Shown: positions 1 through 5,757 of the stretch, in pieces
Layout: each line of letters begins with the position of its first letter
Position numbering within the stretch: the stretch's first letter is position 1
From: Desulfobacterales bacterium
GTDB lineage: Bacteria > Desulfobacterota > Desulfobacteria > Desulfobacterales > RPRI01
Assembly (NCBI GenBank): GCA_030689795.1
Contig: JAUYEO010000056.1
Span: 1 to 15,265, forward strand
Reading direction: 5' to 3'
Length of the DNA: 15,265 bases
The notes under the pieces: model-generated
The model's database searches: none
Told to the model about the DNA's origin: nothing
The model's input: the letters and a program-made list of their open reading frames with translations, nothing else
Translations under genes and position numbers: made by a program

Positions 1-90
1 ACGAATGCACCTTAGATTATTCCTGAGCTGTATTTATGCGGCTTTTAAGAGATATAGCCAATGCCTTAAACCGCGTTAAGCGCTTGATTG

Positions 91-134
91 TGAACGATGT
101 CCTGAACACAAATTTACTGAACGATGTCCTGAAC
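91..134. repeat. two direct copies of a 17-bp repeat, 27-bp period
   Basis: The 17-mer TGAACGATGTCCTGAAC occurs at 91-107 and again, identically, at 118-134, separated by 10 bp. Each copy itself holds two GAAC hexamer-like blocks. The second copy lies exactly where the redoxin reading frame on the minus strand stops resembling its family, so the repeat is probably part of the sequence that replaced the 3' end of that gene. It could be the end of an insertion element or a dispersed intergenic repeat; no transposase is visible in the window. Confidence 0.7.
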
Positions 135-338
135 GTTATCAATTACCCCTTTAGCGGGTTTCTTTGCAGAAGGACCGGTGTAATCGCTCAGGTAGAAATA
201 TTTTCCGCTGCTGTCGCGAAGAGCTATCGGAGGGGCTGCCTGGTTTGTCGATAATGCGAAAGAAGGCTGTCCCGTGCAAAGAACCGCGCACATAATCAGC
301 GCCATCGCCGAAATAAATCTTATTTTTCTAAATGACAT
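114..338 (-). pseudogene. truncated secreted thioredoxin/redoxin-like protein
   Basis: This 74-residue frame begins with a clear signal peptide (residues 1-29, hydrophobic core ISAMALIMCAVL, ending near PSFA). It is followed by the typical start of a TlpA/AhpC-TSA redoxin domain: APPIALRDSSGKYFYLSDY at about 35-53, then KKPAKGVI. In this family the next residues form the strand leading to the WCxxC active site. Here the frame instead runs into eight unrelated residues encoded by the 17-bp repeat and stops, so the catalytic cysteines are missing. An upstream ATG at 386 is possible, but the ATG at 338 puts the signal peptide at the N-terminus. I infer a 3'-truncated, inactive gene; an expressed short exported peptide cannot be excluded. 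Confidence 0.6.
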
Positions 339-414
339 CTCTGAAACCTGTAGAAATCGACACAAAGAGATTAATTGACGATGCATAAATACCCCCCGTT
401 CTATTTGACGGTTT

Positions 415-1566
415 CTATTTCCACAAAAGACCCGAAGCCAGCTCTTCGGAAAAATGCCGGAAAGGCATGACTTCGATACCGTCCTGGGTTTTCATCAAAG
501 GTCCATGAGGATAGACGACAATACGACGACGCATGCCTTCAAGCTGCGCCACAGCGCGCAATCCCCTGCACCAGCTATCCGTAAAATTGGCGCCGGACTT
601 TGCCTCAACCGCTATAATATCCGAACCCCGGACAAGAATGAAATCAACCTCTATATCAGAATGGCCTGACGGCGCCCAGTAGCAGATATCATCACAAATC
701 AGACGGTAGTCCTTGTAAGCCCTTATTAACTGCGCTACCATCCCCTCGAACAGAACGCCTCTTTCCTCCAGCGCCGGAGATCCGGTCGCACGCTTCATAA
801 CCCGTACAATGCCCGGATCGCACCAGTACCATTTCGGGAGTTTCCGTTCCCTTACACGTAATTTTGCTTCAAAGGCGGAAAGCCGGAAGCAAAGCAACGT
901 TTCTTCGAGAATTTCAAGGTAACTGGCTACCGTCGTCCTTGCAACCCCCGCTTCGCTGGCGATATTTGTTACATTGATTCTCTGGCCGTGAAAAAGCGCC
1001 GCAATAGGAAGAAAGCGGGCAAATCCAGGTAAATTCCTGACAAGCGCCTCTGTCTGAATCTCTTCTTTAAGGTACATCTGAGCATAGGCAGAAAGTGTGT
1101 CCTGTTTGTCGATTGAATCGAGGACGATCGGGAGCAATCCATATCTCAAGGCCTCTTCCGTATCAAATTGTTCGCCGATCTCTTCAGGAACAAAGGAATG
1201 CATTGATCTGTGCAGAGCCCGCCCCGCCAGCAGATTGACACCAGCCCGCTTCAGCTTGCGGGCGCTCGATCCGCAAAGGACGAAGCTCAGCCGCTTTTCT
1301 TCAATAAACCGGTGCACTTCATTCAAAAGGTTCGGCAGTCGTTGAACTTCGTCCACGACAACCCACATGCCGGCCGGAACTGACCGTAATTCATCAGCAA
1401 AGCGACCAGGATTAACGAGGAGTCTCTGGTAGGTTTCTTCGGACAGCAGGTCAATCAGATAGGCATCCGGGAAAACTTCTCGAAGCCATGTGCTTTTGCC
1501 ACACCCGCGAGGTCCCAAAAGAAAGAAGCTCTGTTTAGGGGCATTAAATATTCTTTTCAGCATCAT
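415..1566 (-). CDS. AAA+ ATPase of the AAA_14/DUF4143 family
   Basis: This 383-residue protein is an intact P-loop ATPase of a large, poorly understood prokaryotic family. Visible parts are Walker A GPRGCGKST at 18-26, Walker B WVVVDE at 68-73, a sensor-like CGSSARKL at 98-105, a winged-helix-like stretch at about 197-222 (NIASEAGVARTTVASYLEIL), and a C-terminal DUF4143 region. The last contains EVDFILVRG (306-314) and AVEAKSG (319-325), which resemble the D...ExK core of a PD-(D/E)XK nuclease fold. The family is often found in accessory regions, sometimes with toxin-antitoxin or defence genes; no substrate is established. ATG codons at 1566 and 1563 are both possible, with GGTGA just upstream. 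A strong promoter with an overlapping inverted repeat precedes it, suggesting it is a single-gene, regulated unit. Family assignment is confident; function is unknown. Confidence 0.88.
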   Translation of the reverse strand: MMLKRIFNAPKQSFFLLGPRGCGKSTWLREVFPDAYLIDLLSEETYQRLLVNPGRFADELRSVPAGMWVVVDEVQRLPNLLNEVHRFIEEKRLSFVLCGSSARKLKRAGVNLLAGRALHRSMHSFVPEEIGEQFDTEEALRYGLLPIVLDSIDKQDTLSAYAQMYLKEEIQTEALVRNLPGFARFLPIAALFHGQRINVTNIASEAGVARTTVASYLEILEETLLCFRLSAFEAKLRVRERKLPKWYWCDPGIVRVMKRATGSPALEERGVLFEGMVAQLIRAYKDYRLICDDICYWAPSGHSDIEVDFILVRGSDIIAVEAKSGANFTDSWCRGLRAVAQLEGMRRRIVVYPHGPLMKTQDGIEVMPFRHFSEELASGLLWK

Positions 1567-1598
1567 CTGATCACCATGTTGTCATTTTACGCCGCAAT

Positions 1599-1635
1599 TT
1601 GACTACATCATAGTCAATTGTCCCCGATTTGTCAA
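1599..1635 (-). promoter_or_regulatory. sigma70-type promoter with overlapping palindromic operator candidate for the AAA+ ATPase gene
   Basis: On the minus strand a perfect -35 TTGACA (1635-1630) is followed after 17 bp by TATGAT (1612-1607), five of six matches to the -10 consensus. A 7-bp perfect inverted repeat, TTGACTA / TAGTCAA with a 5-bp loop (1599-1617), covers the -10 box. A dimeric repressor bound there would block transcription. Initiation would fall near 1600, giving a leader of about 35 nt. The regulator is unknown; the ATPase's own winged-helix segment makes autoregulation one possibility. Confidence 0.6.
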
Positions 1636-1857
1636 ATTTAATCAGGATGTCCAATTTTTAATGAACACGCTCTTGACCATCATTAGGAGTCAACAACACT
1701 AATGACAGCCGCCACCGTCGAACTATCCTCAAGATAGCCTACCAGCCGCGGCGATCATAGCTCTATTCGTCCGGCTATTTACCTGCCGGAGCGGGACAGG
1801 CATCTGGACAGCCTGAAAGGACGGCCGCCGCATCCGTAAACACGGCACGTTCTGCCA
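1636..1857. other. non-coding stretch between the ATPase promoter and the DGR template repeat
   Basis: I see no convincing gene here. It holds two small inverted repeats: TCATTAG/CTAATGA at 1680-1686 and 1699-1705, and CTATC/GATAG at 1723-1737. The part nearest the template repeat is GC-rich, and together with the template's last bases forms a CACGGC/GCCGTG pair. The sequence is downstream flank of the retroelement; its original role cannot be read. Confidence 0.4.
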
Positions 1858-1985
1858 TCAGGCCGTGCTGGAAAGGCGGAACCCCAAGTTGTTGTTCCTG
1901 TTGTCCGGGGTGTTGTTGTTGCGATTCGCTGAACGGCAGTTCCTCGCATTGTTGTTCCAGCCGCCGCCACGATTCACCCGGTTCG
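1858..1985 (-). repeat. DGR template repeat (TR) for an FGE-sulfatase/C-type-lectin-fold variable region
   Basis: Read in frame on the minus strand this encodes a segment containing RGGGWNNNARNCRSANR, then NNNTPDNRNNNLGFRL, and ends at the TGA at 1860-1858. That is the C-terminal pattern of FGE-sulfatase-type DGR target proteins, normally RGGSW..x..ARxCRSA...GFRL, but with Asn at almost every exposed position. Twelve Asn codons (AAC or AAT) lie between 1957 and 1888. DGRs mutate template adenines, and AAY codons are the hallmark of a template because adenine changes reach many residues without making stops. No long ORF, start codon or ribosome site belongs to this segment, and it begins about six bases after the reverse transcriptase stop, a usual TR location. 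No second copy (variable region) exists in the window. The left boundary is approximate. Confidence 0.85.
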
Positions 1986-1990
1986 AGCCT

Positions 1991-2398
1991 TTAGACGACA
2001 CCTGCCCATGGAATAATATAAGAACTTCTAATGTTAAGACTGTTCGCAAACCCCAGATATTCAAACCAGCTTCTCACGCTCATAACCAACTTATCCTCAG
2101 AAATACGCCCATTATTGTAATCGCTTAACCTTTTACAGATTCTCCGTTTTATCCGGACAAGGTTTTCTTTTTTCACACGAATCAGATTCGGAAAGACACG
2201 ATATCCGAGAAAAGGAAGGCCATGCAGCCCCGAATTCAATACCGTTGCCCTGGAGTTTAGTTTAAGATTAAGATTATTTTCTATAAATTCTTCAATCAAC
2301 CTCAACATTTTTTTGAGATATTCCCGGGAATCCGAAAAGAAAACCATGTCGTCCATATAACGGATATAGGTTTTATCACCAAGCTCATCCTTTATATG
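1991..2398 (-). pseudogene. 3' fragment of a DGR reverse transcriptase
   Basis: The frame reads HIKDELGDKTYIRYMDD and runs 135 codons to a stop. YMDD is the metal-binding catalytic motif of reverse transcriptases. It is followed by SDSREYLKKMLRLIEEF, then LPFLGYRVFP, and a basic thumb segment (RIKRRICKRL), the order seen in DGR-type RTs. Full-length DGR RTs are roughly 300-400 residues, so the fingers and half of the palm are missing. A TGA in this frame two codons upstream of HIKDE and the abrupt loss of RT-like sequence mark a deletion junction near 2398. The adjoining template repeat and Avd fragment support the DGR assignment over a group II intron RT. An ATG at 2356 opens at the YMDD itself, but that product could not be an active polymerase. 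Confidence 0.85.
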
Positions 2399-2481
2399 GC
2401 TTCAATGATATTCTCCATGATGTCGAGAGTGAGATTTACAATGCGGTTTGAGAGGGTAAATCTTGCGGATTTCGGAAATTT
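2392..2481 (-). pseudogene. internal fragment of the DGR accessory protein Avd (four-helix bundle)
   Basis: Twenty-nine codons read KFPKSARFTLSN, then RIVNLTLDIMENIIEA, before a stop. This matches the typical second-helix region of Avd and related 23S-rRNA-intervening-sequence four-helix proteins, which commonly read FPKSxRFxLxxRI...LDILELIIEA. Neither the start of the protein nor its later helices are present. The fragment directly follows the truncated target gene, in the same frame but after a stop, and directly precedes the RT fragment in another frame. This is what two separate deletions in a target-avd-RT-TR array would leave. The assignment rests on a short motif, so it is less certain than the RT. 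Confidence 0.65.
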
Positions 2482-3402
2482 TTAGCCGCCGGTTTCAGCT
2501 TCAGTCCTATACCCTGAATCCCGCGCAAATGTCCGCCACTGACCGACCGCCACCTCGGTCTCCCCCATGTAATATCCTCTGGTCAACGTCACCTGGTGCT
2601 GTGTTTCATTATCAAATCTTCCCGGTTCATCTGAAGGCGATCCCATCATGAATGTGCCGGGTTTGATATAAACAAAGGTCATCCCGATGGAATTGTTGAT
2701 TTTCTGCTCCGGTCCGGCTGCCTTGGCCTTGGCTATCTCCGCAGCTTTGACTCTTTCCATTTCCTCAGCCTTGGTTCTGGTCGCCGCCTCGGCCCTTGCT
2801 GCAGCTTCGGCTTCTGCTTTGGCTTTAGCTGTTTGTTCGACTTTAGCTTTTTCTATTTCTTCGGCTTTGGCTTTAGCCACAGCTTCCGCTGACTGATCAA
2901 CCTTTTCGCCGAGGAGTTTTTTCGCAAGCCTCGTGGTTGAATCAATCAGTTCGTCAAGTTCGCATTTGCATTTATCCGCCACAGAAATCTCTATCTTACC
3001 CGTTTGAACATTTATCAACTGAAGCGTGAGATGATAGGTTTTCCCCACAATACCAACCGAACCGTTTACTATCTTTCCCACGCCAAGTATCTGCCCCGCC
3101 TCAACCTTGCACTCCTGTGCCACACAGCCCGACATCTGGAATTTTTGTTCCTTGAGTATCTTGTTCATGTTGCCGCGGTCTATTACTTCGTACTTGTCGG
3201 ACTGAGAAAGTTCGTGAATTACATTATCTGTCAGAGGCCGGGAAATGCCCTTGTCGCCGGTTGTTACTTCAAAATCAAAAATTGCTATGTAGTTGTCAAC
3301 CGTCTTTCTTTCGGGCTTGTTCTTTTTTTCGGCGGCAAAAGCGCCGGATACTGCAGGAATAAGAAAGAGTAACGCAAAAAGAGTTGTTATTGCCTTCTTC
3401 AT
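2482..3402 (-). pseudogene. DGR target-type surface protein, CsgG-like N-terminus plus truncated FGE-sulfatase domain
   Basis: The 306-residue product has a signal peptide (1-24). A domain at about 37-165 begins YIAIFDFEV and contains LTDNVIHELSQSDKYEVIDR and LGVGKIVNGSVG, like CsgG-type outer-membrane-associated proteins. An Ala/Lys/Glu-rich coiled-coil linker (about 170-230, AKAKAEE-type repeats) follows. Then comes the start of an FGE-sulfatase domain at about 235-306 (IGMTFVYIKPGTFMMGSPSDE; HQVTLTRGYYMGETEV). The domain normally runs some 200 residues and ends in RGGSW...GFRL, the part a DGR diversifies; here it stops after TEAETGG at the Avd junction. The ATG at 3402 is chosen over the one at 3501 because it starts the signal peptide. 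The linker's repetitive codons make it prone to slippage. The protein could still be exported but lacks its binding face. Confidence 0.82.
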
Positions 3403-3463
3403 TTGCACAGCCCCATTTAAGGGATAAAATGGAAATAATATATGAATTCGAATTGTTTTGGGA

Positions 3464-3491
3464 TGAATATCATAACCTCTTATTTTGTCAA
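3464..3491 (-). promoter_or_regulatory. weak promoter candidate for the truncated DGR target gene
   Basis: A TTGACA (3491-3486, minus strand) is followed after 16 bp by TATTCA (3469-3464). The -35 is perfect but the -10 is poor, so this is only a candidate. It would give a leader of about 55 nt. Confidence 0.3.
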
Positions 3492-3536
3492 GATAAGCCA
3501 TACAATCATTATATATTATCGATCACTGTAATTCCC

Positions 3537-3566
3537 TTGACATGTACATACAATCGTGCATATATA
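3537..3566 (+). promoter_or_regulatory. promoter for the brnT remnant/brnA unit
   Basis: TTGACA at 3537-3542 and TATATA at 3561-3566 are separated by 18 bp. Transcription would start about 7 bases after the -10 box, practically at the ATG of the brnT remnant (3575). The spacer holds the palindrome ATGTACAT (3542-3549), a possible site for the ribbon-helix-helix BrnA protein, which in known systems represses its own operon. Confidence 0.55.
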
Positions 3567-3574
3567 AAAGCGCT

Positions 3575-3622
3575 ATGTTTGAATGGGATAAATTGAAGGC
3601 GTTACGAGGTGAAACAATATGA
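3575..3622 (+). pseudogene. 15-codon remnant of a BrnT-like toxin gene
   Basis: The mini-frame reads MFEWDKLKALRGETI and stops in an ATGA overlap with brnA. BrnT ribonuclease toxins characteristically begin M-(x)-FEWD-xxK, normally extend to about 90 residues, and overlap brnA at their 3' end. Position, start motif, promoter spacing and overlap all fit a brnT gene whose interior was deleted in frame. The motif is only five residues long, so chance similarity is possible. Translation of this mini-ORF may still help load ribosomes on brnA. Confidence 0.5.
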
Positions 3623-3873
3623 AGGCGAAATATGATTTTAGCAAGGGAAGGCGGGGTACCGTTCTTCCCTCTTCCGGGAATAAAGTCCGTATTACAATCC
3701 GGCTTGATCGTGAGATTATTGACTGGTTCCGTTCCAAAGTTGAGGAACGTGGTGGAGGTAACTATCAGACATTACTCAATGATGCCCTCATAACATATAT
3801 GCAGCAACAGGAAGAACCTATCGAAGAAGTTTTCCGCCGTATTGTCCGGGAAGAGCTGCACGCTGTTCAATAA
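3619..3873 (+). CDS. brnA: BrnA-family antitoxin (ribbon-helix-helix)
   Basis: This 84-residue protein starts MKAKYDFSKGRRGTVLPSSG and continues VRITIRLDREIIDWFRSKVEERGGGNYQTLLNDALITYM. The conserved DFSKGxRG opening, the ITIRLD strand and the GNYQTLLNDAL helix are characteristic of BrnA antitoxins, which neutralise the RNase BrnT and repress the operon as DNA-binding dimers. The ATG overlaps the preceding mini-ORF stop. GAGGTGA at 3606-3612, six bases upstream, is a good ribosome binding site. No full BrnT is present on either side; the minus-strand rlmI follows 19 bp downstream. The antitoxin is thus solitary and may act on a BrnT elsewhere or only as a repressor. The protein itself looks intact. 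Confidence 0.85.
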   Translation: MKAKYDFSKGRRGTVLPSSGNKVRITIRLDREIIDWFRSKVEERGGGNYQTLLNDALITYMQQQEEPIEEVFRRIVREELHAVQ

Positions 3874-3892
3874 TTAAGGTAGCAATTCAATC

Positions 3893-5056
3893 CTATAAGA
3901 CACGCAGGAATATGCATTTCAGATAATAGGTTTCGGGCATCGAAAGGAGAAAGGGATGGTCCTTGCCCTGAGTGCGCTTTTCGATCACCTGCACCCTGCG
4001 GCCTGCATCGGAAGCGGCCCGGGTTAAAATATTCAAAAACGCGTTTTCATCAATATGCTGGGAACAGCTCGACGTAATCAGCAAGCCTCCCGGATTAAGC
4101 ATTCGTAACGCCCGGAGATTAATCTCCTTGTACCCTCTTTCGGCAGCTTCAATATGTGCCCTGCTTTTTGCAAAGGCTGGCGGATCGAGTACTATTGTAT
4201 CAAATTTTCTTTTCTGAGTGTCATAAAGTTTAAGCCGGTCAAAAACATTATCAGTTTCAAACTGAATGTTTGTTATCCCGTTTAACAGCGCATTTTTCTT
4301 TGCAAGCTCAATTGCAGTATCCGATATATCTACGGCTTCAACCTGTTCACAAAACCCTGCCATATTCAGCGCAAAACCGCCCGCGTAGCAGAAACAGTCA
4401 AGACCGGCTCCAAATGAAAGCCTGCCTGCAAGAGCCCGGTTTTCCCTCTGGTCAAGAAAAGCGCCTGTTTTCTGGCCCGATGAAGGATGAAAATAAAATT
4501 TCAAACCGTTTTCAAGACAGACTATCTCATCCGGATCATATCCTTTTAACACCGATATCTGTTTCGGCAATCCTTCAAGATCCCTGACTTTACCGTCATT
4601 TCTTTCAATGATCGAAACAGGATCGATAAGTTTAGACAGGATTTCTGCGATAAGATCTTTTATCCTGTCCGATCCCTGGGAAAGAGTCTGGATCGAAAGA
4701 ACATCCTTGTACCTGTCGACAATTACGGAAGGAATCCCGTCTCCTTCGCCGTTTACGAGTCTGCAGACTTCGGTGTCGGATACCATTTTTTCCCGTAACG
4801 AAAGGGCCATCTTCAGGCGATTCAGCCAGAACTCCCTGTTGACTATCTCATCTGAAGTCGTAACCAGGCGGAGCGCTATCTGAGATTTATCGCTGTAAAA
4901 GGCCTTGCCGTAAAATTTCCCTTTCATATCGCAAACATCAACAATTGAGCCGCCTTCGGCCCGGCATTCCCGGACGTCACTCCTGTAAATCCACAGGTGT
5001 CCAGATCTGATTCTCTCAGTCGCCCTCTTTGGAATTATGGCTTTCTGATCACTCAA
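3893..5056 (-). CDS. rlmI: RlmI-type 23S rRNA (cytosine-C5) methyltransferase
   Basis: The 387-residue protein is close in length to E. coli RlmI (about 396), which makes m5C1962 in 23S rRNA from S-adenosylmethionine. An N-terminal PUA-like domain (about 1-75, GHLWIYRSDV) and a central EEHEE-type region precede the class I methyltransferase fold. That fold shows QKTGAFLDQRENR at 195-207, the SAM loop DCFCYAGGF (220-228), the acidic AVDIS, DPPAF at 291-295, and SSCSQHI at 329-335, whose Cys331 fits the catalytic cysteine. Translation starts at TTG (5056), overlapping the rluB stop by three bases, with AAGGA a few bases upstream inside rluB. It is the last gene of argJ-rluB-rlmI, so the two rRNA-modifying enzymes are translationally coupled. 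The exact target base is inferred from the family. Confidence 0.88.
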   Translation of the reverse strand: MSDQKAIIPKRATERIRSGHLWIYRSDVRECRAEGGSIVDVCDMKGKFYGKAFYSDKSQIALRLVTTSDEIVNREFWLNRLKMALSLREKMVSDTEVCRLVNGEGDGIPSVIVDRYKDVLSIQTLSQGSDRIKDLIAEILSKLIDPVSIIERNDGKVRDLEGLPKQISVLKGYDPDEIVCLENGLKFYFHPSSGQKTGAFLDQRENRALAGRLSFGAGLDCFCYAGGFALNMAGFCEQVEAVDISDTAIELAKKNALLNGITNIQFETDNVFDRLKLYDTQKRKFDTIVLDPPAFAKSRAHIEAAERGYKEINLRALRMLNPGGLLITSSCSQHIDENAFLNILTRAASDAGRRVQVIEKRTQGKDHPFLLSMPETYYLKCIFLRVL

Positions 5057-5757
5057 TTTATGTCCTTCAACAGCTCCCTCTTCTCTTTTTCAGTAAGGTA
5101 ACGCCAGTGTCCCTCTTTCAGATTGCCGAGTTTTACGTTTGAAATTCTTATTCTCTTCAAATCTTTAACCCTGTTTCCGACCTTTTCGACCATGCGGCGT
5201 ATCTGTCTGTTTCTGCCTTCTTTAAGAACAATCCGGAACTGATTTGGAGAAATCCTTTTAACTTCAGCAGGTCTTGTCCTGCTTCCCAGCAAATGAATGC
5301 CGGCAGCCATTTTACCGAGGGCTTCGTCCGGGACAGGCAGCGAGACAAGAACATCGTATTCTTTTTCATGATCAAAGGAAGGATGCGAAAGGATATTATG
5401 AAGTCTCCCGTCATTAGTCAGAAGAAGAAGCCCGCTCGAATCCTTGTCAAGACGCCCGACGGGATAAACGCGCTCCGATATGTCAATCAGATCAAGAACA
5501 ATTTTATCTCTCTCCTGGCTGCATGTTGTAACATAACCTTTTGGTTTGTTGAGTGCGATATATATCAAATCATCTTTTGCCTCTATCCGGTTTCCGCCGA
5601 CTTCAACAATATCCTTTTCCGGGTCAATTTTTGTTCCGAGTTCTTTAACAACAAGCCCGTTAACCTTTACGCTGCCCGATACTATAAGCTCTTCCCCATG
5701 TCTTCTCGAACAGAATCCGGCTTCCGATAAAAATTTCTGAAGTCTCATCATGATCAT
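5053..5757 (-). CDS. rluB: RsuA/RluB-family 23S rRNA pseudouridine synthase
   Basis: An S4 RNA-binding domain (about 4-60, RLQKFLSEAGFCSRR; VKVNG) is followed by the pseudouridine synthase core. This has ALNKPKGYVTT at 68-78, the catalytic motif VGRLDKDSSGLLLLTNDG at 100-117 (Asp104 the nucleophile) and EGRNRQIRRM near the C-terminus. At 234 residues it fits the RluB/RsuA group, which modifies U2605 of 23S rRNA (RluB) or U516 of 16S (RsuA). RluB-like is the common bacterial form, but I cannot separate them strictly by eye. The first ATG (5757) overlaps the argJ stop in ATGA; ATGs at 5751 and 5748 are alternative starts, and no strong Shine-Dalgarno decides among them. It overlaps rlmI downstream. 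Confidence 0.87.
   Translation of the reverse strand: MIMMRLQKFLSEAGFCSRRHGEELIVSGSVKVNGLVVKELGTKIDPEKDIVEVGGNRIEAKDDLIYIALNKPKGYVTTCSQERDKIVLDLIDISERVYPVGRLDKDSSGLLLLTNDGRLHNILSHPSFDHEKEYDVLVSLPVPDEALGKMAAGIHLLGSRTRPAEVKRISPNQFRIVLKEGRNRQIRRMVEKVGNRVKDLKRIRISNVKLGNLKEGHWRYLTEKEKRELLKDIN

Noticed and set aside
1779..1970. 63-codon minus-strand frame overlapping the template repeat
   Set aside because: It is a shifted reading of the template repeat, full of ACA/ACC threonine codons made from the AAC tracts; no ribosome site and no family similarity.
1865..2128. 87-codon plus-strand frame across the template repeat and RT end
   Set aside because: Antisense shadow of the RT fragment and template repeat.
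2687..2896. Plus-strand frame rich in Ala/Leu/Ser that looks like membrane segments
   Set aside because: It is the antisense of the Ala/Lys/Glu coiled-coil repeat in the target gene.
3384..3596. 70-codon plus-strand frame containing YEFELFWDEYHN, faintly like a BrnT start
   Set aside because: The resemblance is a few residues only, the rest has no BrnT features, and the frame is antisense to the target-gene promoter. The MFEWD stump at 3575 is a better placed candidate.
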